Assembly: GCA_015231595.1 (NCBI GenBank)
Contig: JADGBH010000007.1
Coordinates: 1-64,000 of the forward strand
From: Desulfobacterales bacterium
Lineage (GTDB): Bacteria; Desulfobacterota; Desulfobacteria; Desulfobacterales; JADGBH01
Direction: 5' to 3'
DNA: 64,000 nt
The notes below the pieces were generated by a model, which worked only from the letters and a program-made list of their open reading frames with translations, was not told the DNA's origin and made no database searches. The translations under genes were made by a program, and so were the position numbers. The stretch's first letter is position 1. Each line of letters starts with the position of its first letter. This document shows, one piece after another, positions 16,786 to 27,299 of this stretch.

Positions 16786-17865
16786 TTACTCAATTTCCCA
16801 TGACAGAACTATACATGTCCATTTTTTTATCTTTTTATCTATAACCCTTTGCACAACGGAGTTTATAGTTAATGATTTATCATTTATGGACGCAGTTGCT
16901 ATAATTCTAAAAAAATCACTTGACACAGATAAAAGATTTGGATCTATTTCAATCTCTCCGCATCCTGGCACATTTTTATACCATAGAATATTAGAAAGAT
17001 CATGAATGTAATCAACCCCTTCAGTTTCCTGTCTATAACTGTAAATAACAAGAGCAAGCTCCATGCTTTCAATAGGCATTAAGGCTGCTAATACTGGAAG
17101 ATCAGCTGTATTTATATTGATTTTGCCAGGAAAAGTAAATTTATTCTGTCCAACCTCAAGAGCTCCATATATCGTAATATAATTTGATAGACCCTGCATT
17201 CCTCCAGCGCTCTCAAATAACTCTTTTGTTATGCCTTTTACAAGCATTAATTCTCCAAGATGCGTAAAAGGAGCATTTTTACATGAATAAGGAGTATCAA
17301 GTTCCATATAATAATCAGATTCAGCGCCATTCATTCCAGTTATCATTTCATCGTCCCCTGTATCTATCCAGTCCTTGATTGAATTAATAATACCTATAGC
17401 TTCAATTTCATCTAAATTTTCAATCTGGGATGCAGCATTTATCATGAATTTATCCCATAATTGTTTTTGAGCTGGATTAAAATCTTTTCCACCTGGATAC
17501 GTTACAAGAGCGTTAATCTGAATCCTTGCCATTTCATCTAAAATCACTAAATCAAGCTTTCCATTATCAAAAGGGAATTCTCCTAAAAATTTTATTATTT
17601 TTTCAGGGTTTGACCAATCTTCCTGCAAAGAATCAATCTTTGAGTCCATTTTATCTTTTATAAGAATTAATTTTGCAATGTCTATCCCTGAAGAAGCTAT
17701 GCACTGCATAGTAAAATTATCTCTCACAGTAGCTGTTGATTCAACAGTGCGCCTAACCCTTCTGTTTAATTCTAAAGCACTTGCAACAAGAATAGTAATT
17801 ACAGTAAGGGTAATTAACAAAGCAACCCCTTTATTATTCTTTAAAATTTTTAGATTACTTTCCAC
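16786..17865 (-). CDS. gspK: Type II secretion minor pseudopilin GspK
   Basis: The 359-residue protein has a prepilin-like N terminus, NNKGVALLITLTVITILVA, which lacks the glutamate at +5 as is normal for GspK, and the large alpha-helical domain typical of the family (INTADLPVLAALMP, DWIDTGDDEMITGMNGAESD). GspK caps the pseudopilus tip together with GspI and GspJ. Its start overlaps the end of gspJ by 11 bases, indicating coupled translation. Confidence 0.92.
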   Translation of the reverse strand: MESNLKILKNNKGVALLITLTVITILVASALELNRRVRRTVESTATVRDNFTMQCIASSGIDIAKLILIKDKMDSKIDSLQEDWSNPEKIIKFLGEFPFDNGKLDLVILDEMARIQINALVTYPGGKDFNPAQKQLWDKFMINAASQIENLDEIEAIGIINSIKDWIDTGDDEMITGMNGAESDYYMELDTPYSCKNAPFTHLGELMLVKGITKELFESAGGMQGLSNYITIYGALEVGQNKFTFPGKININTADLPVLAALMPIESMELALVIYSYRQETEGVDYIHDLSNILWYKNVPGCGEIEIDPNLLSVSSDFFRIIATASINDKSLTINSVVQRVIDKKIKKWTCIVLSWEIE

Positions 17866-18550
17866 TTGTTACAGGTCCTCTTGCACAAGCTATCATTACA
17901 GAAGTTTCAAAAACTTTAAAATTTGTTTCATCTCCAATTTCAAGATTAACTCTTATTCTTTTAGGAATGGAAAATTGAAAATCATCAGATTCAGAGTCCC
18001 AAACGTCAAAATCCTTATTATTTTGATCATAATATGTAAGGGAAAAAGATTTAACCCTTATGCATAATGTAGGATCTGATGTTTTTTCTATAAATTCAGG
18101 ATATGGGTAAATGTTATCTGCTCTCTTAAGTATTATTGAACCGTCTTCTTCCTGCTGAACATAATAGACTATTTCACAGATACCTGTATTTTCTTCGTTT
18201 TCAAAATTAACATGGGCAAGCGAAGTAAATCTTAGCTTAGGAAAATTAGTCGCATTTAAATAACTAACTGTGCCTACAAACTGATATACATCTTTAGGCC
18301 CATATAATTGAGGACGAGTATAAAGCGGAGGCTGCGCTGAATAGAGTAATTCTAAATCCTGAGTTATACGCGTTATACAGTTTTTAGCCATTTCGAAAAC
18401 TTCCATTCCTTCATCTAAAGCCTGGGATCTTGTCATGATAGCATTATAAGAACTAAAAATTGTAGTTATGATAATCCCAAATATAAACATGGCGATCATA
18501 ATTTCAATTAAGGTAAAACCATTTATTTTTTTATTCTTATTGATCCTCAT
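17855..18550 (-). CDS. gspJ: Type II secretion minor pseudopilin GspJ
   Basis: From the ATG at 18550 the product starts MRINKNKKINGFTLIEIMIA, a class III prepilin peptide cleaved after Gly11 with Glu at mature position 5. A longer frame to 18592 adds 14 residues before this leader and is unlikely. The remaining part fits GspJ (DLELLYSAQPP, ICEIVYYVQQEED). The start overlaps gspI by 14 bases and the end overlaps gspK, so I-J-K is a tightly coupled block forming the pseudopilus tip. Confidence 0.9.
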   Translation of the reverse strand: MRINKNKKINGFTLIEIMIAMFIFGIIITTIFSSYNAIMTRSQALDEGMEVFEMAKNCITRITQDLELLYSAQPPLYTRPQLYGPKDVYQFVGTVSYLNATNFPKLRFTSLAHVNFENEENTGICEIVYYVQQEEDGSIILKRADNIYPYPEFIEKTSDPTLCIRVKSFSLTYYDQNNKDFDVWDSESDDFQFSIPKRIRVNLEIGDETNFKVFETSVMIACARGPVTSGK

Positions 18551-18920
18551 GTAAAAGCCTATAAATCCTGACTTTATATGTGAATACATCATTGCTTATT
18601 ATTAAGTCGATCCTTTTCATATCTTGCGAAAGATTCCCAAAAGTTTCAGAATTAATGTCTAATACTTCCGTCTTCCATCTATACCCATGAAAATTTTCTC
18701 CAAAATCTCCTTCATTAATGTAAATATCTTCCAATGAGTCTATTTCAGATATTTTCATTTGAGCCAGCATTGGAGCTACAGTATTAAAACGAGAATCAGT
18801 GTTCATAGTTATTGACTGAGCATTTAATCTAAAAACAGATACAAGAACAATAGCGAGCAACGCTATTGATATCATTACTTCAAGAAGTGTGAAACCTCTT
18901 TTGTTTTTATTATTATTCAT
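18537..18920 (-). CDS. gspI: Type II secretion minor pseudopilin GspI
   Basis: The 127-residue product begins MNNNKNKRGFTLLEVMISIA with the prepilin peptidase site after Gly9 and Glu at mature position 5. The GspI hallmark FRLNAQSITMN and the ending WKTEVLDIN ... KRIDLIISND fit the family. It is the first gene of the gsp run in this window. The major pseudopilin gspG and gspH, usually just upstream, are absent; an unrelated kinase gene lies there instead. Confidence 0.9.
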   Translation of the reverse strand: MNNNKNKRGFTLLEVMISIALLAIVLVSVFRLNAQSITMNTDSRFNTVAPMLAQMKISEIDSLEDIYINEGDFGENFHGYRWKTEVLDINSETFGNLSQDMKRIDLIISNDVFTYKVRIYRLLHEDQ

Positions 18921-19044
18921 AAAATCTGTATTTAAATTATTATTTTCAATTTTGATTAATTAAGAAATCCCTTCCTTAACAAATTTATTATCTATTAGCA
19001 ATATGAAGAGATAGATATTTTAATTCAAATAAAATTTAATATGC

Positions 19045-22000
19045 TCATGACACTTCGTCTGATAGTTGAATTTCAAGTTTTTGTGCTATTTTTCGGAGAT
19101 GTTCTGATGCACGTTCATTTTCAAAATCTTGCATGTACCGTTTTATCTCTTTTAATTCGTCATTGAGATAAGATTCGGATAATAATTTATCTAAAGATTC
19201 GAGCAAAACCAAAGATTTCTTAATGTCCAAATCTATATTTTTCAGCAAATCTTTAATCACAGATTCAACTGCTTTTACATCTACATTTTTTTCGTCCCCT
19301 TTTTCTTTTTGATTAGGATTAATCTGTGATTCTAAATTGTAAATTGATTTTAAAACTAATCGAAGTTCTTTTTCAAAATCGTTTAAAAGTGAATAGAATT
19401 CGTCAAGTGATTGAGCTTTTAAACTCGATTCTAATTGACGGGCTAAATCAGATAATTTTTTTGCACCTATAAAACCAGCACTGCTTTTTATAGTATGAGC
19501 CATTATTTGTGCAGATAGATAATCCTGATTTTTAATCAAATCTTTGATATCACCAGACGCATTTTGATTTGATTTCCCAAATAGTTGGATGATATCTAAC
19601 AATAGCTTATCATTTCCGCCTAAATTCAGTAAAGCATCATTAATAGAAATTCCTGGGAGATCAGAATCGAATATGCTGATTTTTTTTTGAGTATTATTCA
19701 TCACTTTTTTCCTTAGTTTTTCAGGCTTTATCCATTTTTTTAATGTTGAAAAAAGATCATGCTGCATAAATGGCTTACTAATATGATCATTCATCCCAAC
19801 AGCCTTGCATTTTTCTTTTTCTTCTATCATTGCATGAGCAGTAATTGCGATAATGGGTAAATCCTTATAATTTGAATTTTTTCGGATTCTTTGAGTTGTT
19901 TCATATCCATCCAATTCAGGCATCTGAATATCCATTAAAATCAGATCAAATACCTGATTCTGAATTTGAACAAGCGCTTCTTTCCCATTATTAGCAACAA
20001 TCACTTGTACACCCATTGCTTCTAAAAATTCAGTAGCCACCTGCTGATTGATCAGGTTATCTTCGACCAGTAAAATTTTAACATTCTGAAAACCTTCATA
20101 TTCAGAATTCAATAAATCTTTGTGCAAATCTTTTGCATTTGATACATGGAATTTTCCAAATACGTTAATGATGCTGTCAAAAAGTGATGAACGGCTGACA
20201 GGTTTGGTTAAAAAAGTATTAATATCTAATGATTTTGCTTCTTGCTTGATTTCTTCAGAGTCATAAGCAGAGATCATCAATATTTGTGGGGTATGTGCCA
20301 TGTCAAAATTTTTTTTGATGTATCGAGCGGTTTCAATGCCATTCATTCCAAGCATTTTCCAATCCATCAGGATTAATTGATAAGGATCCTCTGGGATTGA
20401 TTTTTTTAATGCTTCTATAGCCTCTTCACCAGAAGCGACCGCATGAGAAATAAAGGAAAAAGCGTTTAGAGTTTCCTGAAGAATGTCTCTGGCAACAGGA
20501 TTATCATCAACGATCAGTACCTTTAGGTGTTTTAAATCATCTGGAGGTATAGTTTTTTTATTTTTATCTGTTTCATGCCATCGAAAACAGGCTGTAAAAT
20601 AGAATTCACTACCTCTGCCGAATTTACTTTTAACATGGATTTGACCGCCCATCATTTCGATCAAATGCTTGCTGATAGACAGTCCCAGTCCAGTTCCACC
20701 ATATTTGCGTGTCGTAGAATTATCCGCTTGTGAAAAAGATTGAAATAACTGTTTAATTTGATGTTTTTTTAAACCAATGCCGGTATCTTTTACTGAAAAA
20801 TGAAGTTTAATTTTATTTTGGTCTAAATATGATGTGGATTTAGCCTTTTTTATTTGAATCAGGATATGGCCTTTTTCTGTAAATTTAACCGCATTACTGC
20901 ATAAATTGGTCAAAATTTGTCCCAAACGTAGTGGATCCCCTTCCAATCTATCAGGAACACTTTTATCAACGGAAAAAATCAATTCAAGTCCCTTTTCTTC
21001 AGCCTTCATGCTGATCAAGTCTGCAAGTTTTGAAAGAACATCTTCCAATTCAAAAATAACGGATTCCATGCGCAATTTTCCTGATTCTATCTTTGAAAAA
21101 TCGAGAACATCATTGATAACCCCGAGTAATGTATTGGCAGATATATTGATTTTGTTTAAATAATCTCTTTGTTTGTATGTCAGGTTAGTTGTCAGGGCTA
21201 AATCGGATAATCCGAGAATTGCATTCATAGGTGTTCTGATTTCATGACTCATGTTAGCTAAAAATTCACTTTTAACTTGTGTGGCTTTTTCAGCCTTTTC
21301 CTTTGCATCTGCCAATTCAAAGGTTCTTTTTTTTATCATTTCTTCCAGATTATCCTTGTGCAACCTCAGTTTTTCTTCTACCAGCCTGCGTTCACGGATT
21401 TCTTGCTCCATACCGATGATAAGATCACGCAATCGTGCAGTCATGCTGTTAAAAGCTTGTGCCAGATGCCCAATTTCGCCACGGCTTTTTGTTTTAACAG
21501 TCAATGTTAAATTTCCAGCTGCAATTTGCACAGCTGTTTCAGCTAAATTGGTTATTGGGCGAGCAATACTGCGTCCAATGTATAACCCTAATAAAGTCAC
21601 AACAAAAATTGTCAATAAAATAGCTATGAACATGATATAGCGCAAATGGTTGGCAAGATAAAAGGCTTCTTCTTTTTCTATTTCGGCAATCAAAATCCAT
21701 TTAATCCCTGCCATTTCAATCGTCTGATAAGCGCAAAGAACAGAGACTCCGCGATAGTTATTAATAATGGTAATCCCTGATTTTCCTGCAATACCATATT
21801 CTATTGCCGATGTATAGATAGGTTGTTGAAATATGTCATTATTGGAGCTAAAGCGTGGTTTGGATCTTAACAATCTGTCCATCCCAATCAGGTAAGTGTC
21901 TCCAGTTTTTCCCAGTCCGGTATTATCCTCCATCAATGCAACTATATTACCAAGGGAAAGCTCATAAACAAGGATACCAATGCATTCATCCATATTGAAA

Positions 22001-22647
22001 ATCAGCGTCCCCACAAAATTCATCCGCAAATTCCCGGCCGGTGCATAGTATTGATAATCAGAAAAATGAACATGGCCGTCCTTCATATTTGCCAGAATAT
22101 TTTCTATTAATTTAGCGGCATGGGTGTCCTTATAATGTCCTTTTTTTAAATTTGTGGCAAAATCGTCTCTTTTAGCATATGAATATATGATATCACCTTC
22201 AAGGGAAACCAGCCAGACATCTGAGTACCCTCTGGTTTGCACCAATTCACTGAAGAAATGATGATGCGATCCATGATAGATCGAATAAGAATTGTAAGTA
22301 TTCAGGTAAAGCATATCTGGGTTTCCCAAAAAACCTGATTCTCTAACCTGAGCAAGTCCCTGTCCCCTTGCCGCTATTTCTAATTGTTCTATAGCTTTAC
22401 TAATATTGGGTAGCCGCGCTACAAACTGGATATCTTGTTCAATATTTTTCAAATACATTTCAACTTGTTTAGCCTTTAAATTTCGAACAGCTACAAGTTG
22501 ATTGTATGCTTGGGTCTGAAGGGCTTCTTGGGACTGAAAAAACGCAAGCATTACAACTAAAACAAAAGGAACGATTGAAATGATTAAAAAGAAAAATATT
22601 AATCTGATTTTAAGTGACGCAAACAAAGATATACGATTTCCTTTCAT
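19045..22647 (-). CDS. Hybrid sensor histidine kinase (Cache-HAMP-HisKA-HATPase-REC-REC-HPt)
   Basis: This 1200-residue inner-membrane kinase has a helix at about 12-34, a large periplasmic Cache-type sensor, a second helix near 335-357 and HAMP. HisKA carries [12 protein letters not shown] (His near 468), and the HATPase has [12 protein letters not shown] near 583 and DTGIGL. REC1 ([10 protein letters not shown], Asp near 760) and REC2 ([13 protein letters not shown], Asp near 902) are followed by an HPt domain ([14 protein letters not shown], His near 1051). A full phosphorelay in one protein is expected to pass phosphate to a separate regulator. The gene starts 1 base after the upstream binding-protein gene ends, so the two are coupled. 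Local base composition is richer in G+C than in the gsp operon. Confidence 0.92.
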   Translation of the reverse strand: MKGNRISLFASLKIRLIFFFLIISIVPFVLVVMLAFFQSQEALQTQAYNQLVAVRNLKAKQVEMYLKNIEQDIQFVARLPNISKAIEQLEIAARGQGLAQVRESGFLGNPDMLYLNTYNSYSIYHGSHHHFFSELVQTRGYSDVWLVSLEGDIIYSYAKRDDFATNLKKGHYKDTHAAKLIENILANMKDGHVHFSDYQYYAPAGNLRMNFVGTLIFNMDECIGILVYELSLGNIVALMEDNTGLGKTGDTYLIGMDRLLRSKPRFSSNNDIFQQPIYTSAIEYGIAGKSGITIINNYRGVSVLCAYQTIEMAGIKWILIAEIEKEEAFYLANHLRYIMFIAILLTIFVVTLLGLYIGRSIARPITNLAETAVQIAAGNLTLTVKTKSRGEIGHLAQAFNSMTARLRDLIIGMEQEIRERRLVEEKLRLHKDNLEEMIKKRTFELADAKEKAEKATQVKSEFLANMSHEIRTPMNAILGLSDLALTTNLTYKQRDYLNKINISANTLLGVINDVLDFSKIESGKLRMESVIFELEDVLSKLADLISMKAEEKGLELIFSVDKSVPDRLEGDPLRLGQILTNLCSNAVKFTEKGHILIQIKKAKSTSYLDQNKIKLHFSVKDTGIGLKKHQIKQLFQSFSQADNSTTRKYGGTGLGLSISKHLIEMMGGQIHVKSKFGRGSEFYFTACFRWHETDKNKKTIPPDDLKHLKVLIVDDNPVARDILQETLNAFSFISHAVASGEEAIEALKKSIPEDPYQLILMDWKMLGMNGIETARYIKKNFDMAHTPQILMISAYDSEEIKQEAKSLDINTFLTKPVSRSSLFDSIINVFGKFHVSNAKDLHKDLLNSEYEGFQNVKILLVEDNLINQQVATEFLEAMGVQVIVANNGKEALVQIQNQVFDLILMDIQMPELDGYETTQRIRKNSNYKDLPIIAITAHAMIEEKEKCKAVGMNDHISKPFMQHDLFSTLKKWIKPEKLRKKVMNNTQKKISIFDSDLPGISINDALLNLGGNDKLLLDIIQLFGKSNQNASGDIKDLIKNQDYLSAQIMAHTIKSSAGFIGAKKLSDLARQLESSLKAQSLDEFYSLLNDFEKELRLVLKSIYNLESQINPNQKEKGDEKNVDVKAVESVIKDLLKNIDLDIKKSLVLLESLDKLLSESYLNDELKEIKRYMQDFENERASEHLRKIAQKLEIQLSDEVS

Positions 22648-22648
22648 T

Positions 22649-24079
22649 CTACTTTATATAGCCTGATTGTTGCATCAAGGCATCAAATTCAGAGGCTGCT
22701 TTGTTCAGTCCTTCTTCAACTGTGCATTTGCCCCGCCAGGCATCTTGAATAGCGCCTGCCCAAAGATCTCCAAGAGTCGCTGCAAGAGGCGTAGGACTCC
22801 ATCGCATAGCAGCAAGTTTAGTGACAAGAAGGGTAGAATTTTCATACCATCGGCCATTATCGACTTCACTCAAAAAAGTTTTAACTTTGGGATCAAGCCA
22901 TACGGACTGTCGAGGTGTCATCCAGTTACTGTAGTCTATAGCTTTGCGCAATGTATGCTTACTGGTTACCCATTGAATGAATAACCAACTGGCAGCTTTG
23001 TGTTTAGAAAAAGAATTGATGCCAAGTGACCATATCCATAAAAAAGACTCGCTACCCTTTAATCCGGATGGAGGAAGCAGATAGCCGACTTTACCGCGAA
23101 CTGGGGAATCTTCTGCTTCAAGCATAATTGGAAATGGGTTTGCATCCATGATCGCAAAACATTTACCAGCCTGAAATTCGGAAGAAACCTCATACCAGTT
23201 ATAATTTGGCCAGTTAGAAGATCCTGCATCAAGCAACATTTTAACCCAATATTTACCGACCTCAATCCCCGTAGGTGAGTTGAATGCTGCTTTTGCAGTT
23301 TTAGAATCCAGATCTACAGCTCCCTGGGATGCCATCATAGTCATATGGTATGTATGAATCTGTGACCAGCTTCGAATGCCACGCCCGATAAATCCATACA
23401 TTTTACCGTTAGATTGTTTTGGAATATTTGCAAGCTGTTGGTATAACTCTTTCCAGCTTTTCGGCTCTGTAAAGTTGTATTTTTTCCCCAAATCTTTACG
23501 ATACATCAACATGCATCCTTCCCACCACACTGGAATAGAATAGATTTCTCCCTTACCAATACCGCCTCCAATGGTGCCGTCCCATCGAGATGTTTTCCAC
23601 AATAACGGGAAAAAATCTTCAGTGTCATACCATTTCTTGTCAGTGATCGCAACATTTTCAAGATATTTATTCAATCCCTCGATCCATCCTTCTTTGGCAT
23701 ATCGCCAATGATACAAAGGAGAAGTCATAAAAACATCAATCTTGCCACGACCTTTTTCAAAATCAATGTTAAGTTTTTCAAAAAATTCTTCTTCAGGTAA
23801 AACATCAACTATCACCTCTATACCTGTCAATTCTTTAAATTCTTTTAATAAGCCCATAATCGTTCCTTGGATGGGATGCCCGCTCAAAAGAACTTTAATT
23901 GTCTCTCCCTTATACTTCTGCCAGTCTATATTTGCATCTTTGAAGGGTGCTTGGATGGTTGCGGTGCTTGATGTCGCTAAATCTGAGGCAAAAGACTCAG
24001 ACAGATGTTCTCCTGTGATTATAGTAAATATAACCGTGAAAAGTAATAGCATAATAAAACGAAAATGTTTTCTTTCCAT
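22649..24079 (-). CDS. Extracellular solute-binding protein, family 1
   Basis: The 476-residue secreted protein has a signal peptide and a family 1 (sugar-type) binding fold: [70 protein letters not shown] and [10 protein letters not shown]. No permease or ATPase gene is adjacent. It is instead joined to a hybrid kinase (1-base gap), so it likely acts as a periplasmic receptor handing a ligand signal to the kinase sensor domain. That role is inferred from the gene arrangement; the ligand is unknown. A GGAG precedes the ATG. Confidence 0.85.
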   Translation of the reverse strand: MERKHFRFIMLLLFTVIFTIITGEHLSESFASDLATSSTATIQAPFKDANIDWQKYKGETIKVLLSGHPIQGTIMGLLKEFKELTGIEVIVDVLPEEEFFEKLNIDFEKGRGKIDVFMTSPLYHWRYAKEGWIEGLNKYLENVAITDKKWYDTEDFFPLLWKTSRWDGTIGGGIGKGEIYSIPVWWEGCMLMYRKDLGKKYNFTEPKSWKELYQQLANIPKQSNGKMYGFIGRGIRSWSQIHTYHMTMMASQGAVDLDSKTAKAAFNSPTGIEVGKYWVKMLLDAGSSNWPNYNWYEVSSEFQAGKCFAIMDANPFPIMLEAEDSPVRGKVGYLLPPSGLKGSESFLWIWSLGINSFSKHKAASWLFIQWVTSKHTLRKAIDYSNWMTPRQSVWLDPKVKTFLSEVDNGRWYENSTLLVTKLAAMRWSPTPLAATLGDLWAGAIQDAWRGKCTVEEGLNKAASEFDALMQQSGYIK

Positions 24080-24199
24080 TTTAGTCTCCTTTTTCAGTAT
24101 TTACTTTTTAGATTGAAATGAAATGATTTTTTAGACGGGATTAACAGGATTAGCAAGATAAAAAATAAAATGAGGTGCAGTTATTTAAAATAACTCTTT

Positions 24200-25117
24200 T
24201 TAAGTCTGATATGCTTTCAAGCTATTACGTCCTTCTTCTTTTGCCTTGTAGAGAGCAGCATCGGCTTGTTCTATTAAAACTATATGTGTCTGGTTTTCAT
24301 CTGGTATTATGGAAGACACTCCTAAACTGATGGTTACATGATCTGAAACATTTGAATATTCGTGGGAAATATTTAATATTTCAATATTAGATCTAATTTT
24401 TTTCGCAATATAAAGAGCTCCTTCAAGTGATGTTTCTGGTAACATCGCAACAAATTCCTCTCCACCGTAACGAGCTGCCAAATCCATTGGTCTTCTAATT
24501 GTTTCGTTAATGGTATGGGCTACTTTTTTCAAACATTCATCACCGACTGCATGGCCATAATGATCGTTATATTGCTTAAAAAAATCAATATCCATTAGTA
24601 TAAGAGATAGTGGGAGAGATGATCGCTTCGCTCGAATCCACTCCATTGTTATTGCTTCGTCAAATTTTCTACGATTCGGAATTCCCAATAATCCGTCAAT
24701 AGAAACAAGTTCTTCCAACATATCTGTATTTCTTTTTAAGCGTATATGATTATTAATTCGAGCTTTAGCTACTGGAAGATGAACTGGCTTAGTTATATAA
24801 TCGATCGCGCCGAGGTTTAATCCTTTAGCTTCGTCCACCGAATCGATCATAGCGGTTACAAAAATAACTGGAATCTTTTTAGTTTTTTCATTACTTTTTA
24901 AACGCCTGCATACCTCAAAACCATCTATGTCTGGCATCATTACATCTAATAAAATGAGATCTGGCGTATTTGCAACTGCAATTTTTAAGGCTTTTTCCCC
25001 ATTTTTAGCAACCATGATTTGATAATCATCTTTTAATGCATTAATTAATACGTGAATGTTCATTGGTGTGTCATCAACTATTAAAATTTTGGGATTGTAT
25101 TCTTCGTAAATGTCCAT
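24200..25117 (-). CDS. Response regulator diguanylate cyclase (REC-GGDEF)
   Basis: The 305-residue protein has an N-terminal REC domain (ILIVDDTPMN, DLILLDVMMPDIDGFEV, Lys in YITKPV) and a GGDEF domain with RYGGEEFVAML. RPMD, five residues before GGEEF, is the RxxD inhibitory I-site, so an active enzyme with product feedback is predicted. It makes c-di-GMP when phosphorylated. It lies 120 bases upstream of the binding-protein/kinase pair on the same strand and is a plausible recipient of that phosphorelay. Confidence 0.93.
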   Translation of the reverse strand: MDIYEEYNPKILIVDDTPMNIHVLINALKDDYQIMVAKNGEKALKIAVANTPDLILLDVMMPDIDGFEVCRRLKSNEKTKKIPVIFVTAMIDSVDEAKGLNLGAIDYITKPVHLPVAKARINNHIRLKRNTDMLEELVSIDGLLGIPNRRKFDEAITMEWIRAKRSSLPLSLILMDIDFFKQYNDHYGHAVGDECLKKVAHTINETIRRPMDLAARYGGEEFVAMLPETSLEGALYIAKKIRSNIEILNISHEYSNVSDHVTISLGVSSIIPDENQTHIVLIEQADAALYKAKEEGRNSLKAYQT

Positions 25118-25168
25118 TTTTGCCTCTTACTGTTGTTATTAAGCTCATTATCTACTTTTTAATAATTG

Positions 25169-25254
25169 AAAAAATGACATATCATTTCTATTTTTAAACA
25201 ATAAAATTTCAATTAGGCTTTACTTTTAGCCTTAGACAGCTGAATTATATATCA
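25169..25254. repeat. 85-bp dispersed repeat with AGGCT/AGCCT hairpin, copy 1
   Basis: AAAAATGACATATCATT, TATTTTTAAACAATAAAATTT, an AGGCT...AGCCTTAGA hairpin and AGCTGAATTATAT occur in this order, matching 47602-47686 base for base over most of the length. It fills the spacer between hemW and the GGDEF gene. Confidence 0.75.
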
Positions 25255-25269
25255 GTTATTTAATCTTTA

Positions 25270-26406
25270 TTAAGTAAACATTCCAGTGATACTATCTAAA
25301 AACAGCATACCCTTTTGAGTTAGTCTGCAAAAATTATCGTCTAAGGAAACTAATTGTTTTTTTTCGAGGTTATCAATAATATTTTTAAAAAAAACAGAAA
25401 AATTCATATTAAAACTATCATTAAAATAGGATATATTGATTCCTTCAGATACTCGTAGGCCTAAATATATTGCTTCAAGCATGGATTGTTCTCGATCTAA
25501 AGTTTCTTTTTCTTGGATGGGTTTCTGGCCTTTATTTATCATATTGATATATTCATACACTGATTTTATATTCCACCATCGAGATTTTCCATTAAAAGAA
25601 TGGGCAGAAGGCCCTAACCCAATATAAGGAACAAATGACCAGTATTTAGTATTGTGTTTAGATTTTTTTGTTTCTGACTCTGCAAAATTTGATATTTCAT
25701 AATGTATATATCCATTATCTTTTAAGAATTCAATTGTAAAATTAAACATATCGCATAGGGTACTATCCTCTAAGGGTTTAATATCTCCACTAATGCGTCT
25801 ATTATCAAGCATAGTTCCTGATTCAAATGTAAGCATATAACAAGAAATATGGTTCGGATTAAATTCAATAGCATGTTTTAAGTCAAATTCCCATTCTTTT
25901 AAAGTTTGAGATGGAATACCATAAATTAAATCTATTCCGATATTTTCAAAGCCTGTTTTTTTTGCCATTTCAATTGATGCTATTGCTTCATCCTCAGAAT
26001 GTATTCTTTCTAAAAATTTAAGATTATTATTATGAAACGATTGAATTCCAATATTTATTCTGTTTATTCCAAAAGATTTGTAGTCTTTTAATTTTTGGAT
26101 GTTGAGAGTGCCAGGATTTACTTCGATTGTGATTTCAACATCTCGGCTAAATGATAATTTTTTATAAACAGTTTCAATTAAATCAGAAATATAATTAGAA
26201 TTTAACACTGATGGGGTTCCGCCTCCGATATAAATAGTATCAAATATAAAATTTGAATTTATTTCATTTATTTCGTTTTTTAATGATACGATAAATTCTT
26301 GAGCAAAAGAAAAATCATTTATTGAATAAAAATCACAGTATATACATTTTTTTTTGCAAAAAGGAATGTGGATATAGAGTCCAGCGGGATTATTGGAATC
26401 GGACAA
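25270..26406 (-). CDS. hemW: Radical SAM protein HemW (heme chaperone, HemN-like)
   Basis: The 378-residue protein has the radical-SAM cluster CKKKCIYCDF (Cys17, Cys21, Cys24), IYIGGGTPS, INIGIQSF and a C-terminal HemN-type domain (REQSMLEAIYLGLRVSEGIN). Length and the CxxxCxxC spacing with Phe-Tyr-Ser fit HemW, which binds and transfers heme and has no coproporphyrinogen oxidase activity, rather than true HemN. It lies downstream of bamD, separated from it by a long palindromic repeat. Confidence 0.85.
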   Translation of the reverse strand: MSDSNNPAGLYIHIPFCKKKCIYCDFYSINDFSFAQEFIVSLKNEINEINSNFIFDTIYIGGGTPSVLNSNYISDLIETVYKKLSFSRDVEITIEVNPGTLNIQKLKDYKSFGINRINIGIQSFHNNNLKFLERIHSEDEAIASIEMAKKTGFENIGIDLIYGIPSQTLKEWEFDLKHAIEFNPNHISCYMLTFESGTMLDNRRISGDIKPLEDSTLCDMFNFTIEFLKDNGYIHYEISNFAESETKKSKHNTKYWSFVPYIGLGPSAHSFNGKSRWWNIKSVYEYINMINKGQKPIQEKETLDREQSMLEAIYLGLRVSEGINISYFNDSFNMNFSVFFKNIIDNLEKKQLVSLDDNFCRLTQKGMLFLDSITGMFT

Positions 26407-26418
26407 TTTTTTTCCTTA

Positions 26419-26520
26419 GGAAAGAAAATTAAATAATTTCCATTTTTAGATATTGTAGGGGCGACCGGCTGTGGTCGCCCCTACAATATCTACGATAAAA
26501 AAATTAAAATTTTTATTTTT
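26419..26520. repeat. GTAGGGGCGACC palindromic element, copy 1
   Basis: The core is a perfect 19-bp inverted repeat: AGATATTGTAGGGGCGACC (26448-26466), a 6-base loop, and its complement at 26473-26491. It is preceded by AGGAAAGAAAATTAAATAA, which reappears inverted at the end of copy 2 (36125-36143). The element lies between bamD and hemW on the - strand and could attenuate readthrough. Confidence 0.75.
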
Positions 26521-26589
26521 TCGACAGAATAAACAAAAATAGCTGTTCAAGAAAAACTTATAAAATTTTGCTCTTTTCTGTCTGATATT

Positions 26590-27264
26590 TTAATTCTCAA
26601 TTTTTGATTCTTTTACTTTATCTTCACAAAGTTTTATATAGTCTATAGCTTTTTTATTTACACCAACGTCAGGATAATTGCTTATTAAACCTTTAAATCG
26701 ATATAATGCAGCTTTATATTTTTTTGACTTATAATAAAACTTACCCACATAAAATTCATGTTCAGCAAGACTTTTACGGCACTTATTTATATGTGGCTTT
26801 GCCAAAATAGAGTATTGATTATCAGGAAATTGCCTTACTAACCGATTAAATGTTTGGAGTGCTTTTTTACTATTCGTTTGGTCTCTATCAATCGTATCTA
26901 TTCTATCGAAGTAGCACCTTCCGAGCTGATAGACTATATAAGGAATAACCTCATTGGAAGGGTGAAGCGTCTCAAACTCTTCATAAGACATTGCCGCTTG
27001 GTCATATTCCTTTAATTGATAGTATGAATCGGCAGTTTTAAGCTCTGCCGTAATTGCATACTTGCTAAAGGGATACCAATCTTTTAATTTTTCGAAAGCT
27101 TCCACAGCTTTTTGATAATTACCCTTATCATATTCAAGATTGCCTTCGTCAATCAATTCTTGAGCTGATTTTTCTGGCTTTGCTTTCCATGAACAACCTT
27201 GAAGGGTTACGATAAAAATTACCATCAACAAAGCTATGAATTTACAAATTTTACTTTTTTTCAT
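26590..27264 (-). CDS. bamD: Outer membrane assembly lipoprotein BamD
   Basis: The 224-residue lipoprotein has a lipobox LQGC with Cys24 and then tandem TPR repeats (SAQELIDEGNLEYDKGNYQK, KYAITAELKTADSYYQLKEY, IPYIVYQLGRCYFDRI, KSLAEHEFYVGKFYYKSKKY), the organisation of BamD. It helps BamA insert beta-barrel proteins in the outer membrane. It lies 35 bases downstream of trxB on the same strand. BamD is essential in many Gram-negative bacteria. Confidence 0.9.
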   Translation of the reverse strand: MKKSKICKFIALLMVIFIVTLQGCSWKAKPEKSAQELIDEGNLEYDKGNYQKAVEAFEKLKDWYPFSKYAITAELKTADSYYQLKEYDQAAMSYEEFETLHPSNEVIPYIVYQLGRCYFDRIDTIDRDQTNSKKALQTFNRLVRQFPDNQYSILAKPHINKCRKSLAEHEFYVGKFYYKSKKYKAALYRFKGLISNYPDVGVNKKAIDYIKLCEDKVKESKIEN

Positions 27265-27299
27265 TTAATTAATCGTCAATAAGCGTTATACGCTATTAG

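Noticed and set aside
21251..21640. A 129-codon + strand frame with alternating hydrophobic residues.
   Set aside because: It mirrors the HAMP and coiled-coil part of the hybrid kinase on the opposite strand and has no supporting start signal.
23742..24116. A 124-codon + strand frame extending past the start of the binding-protein gene.
   Set aside because: It is antisense to a well-supported signal peptide and binding domain and shows no family motif.
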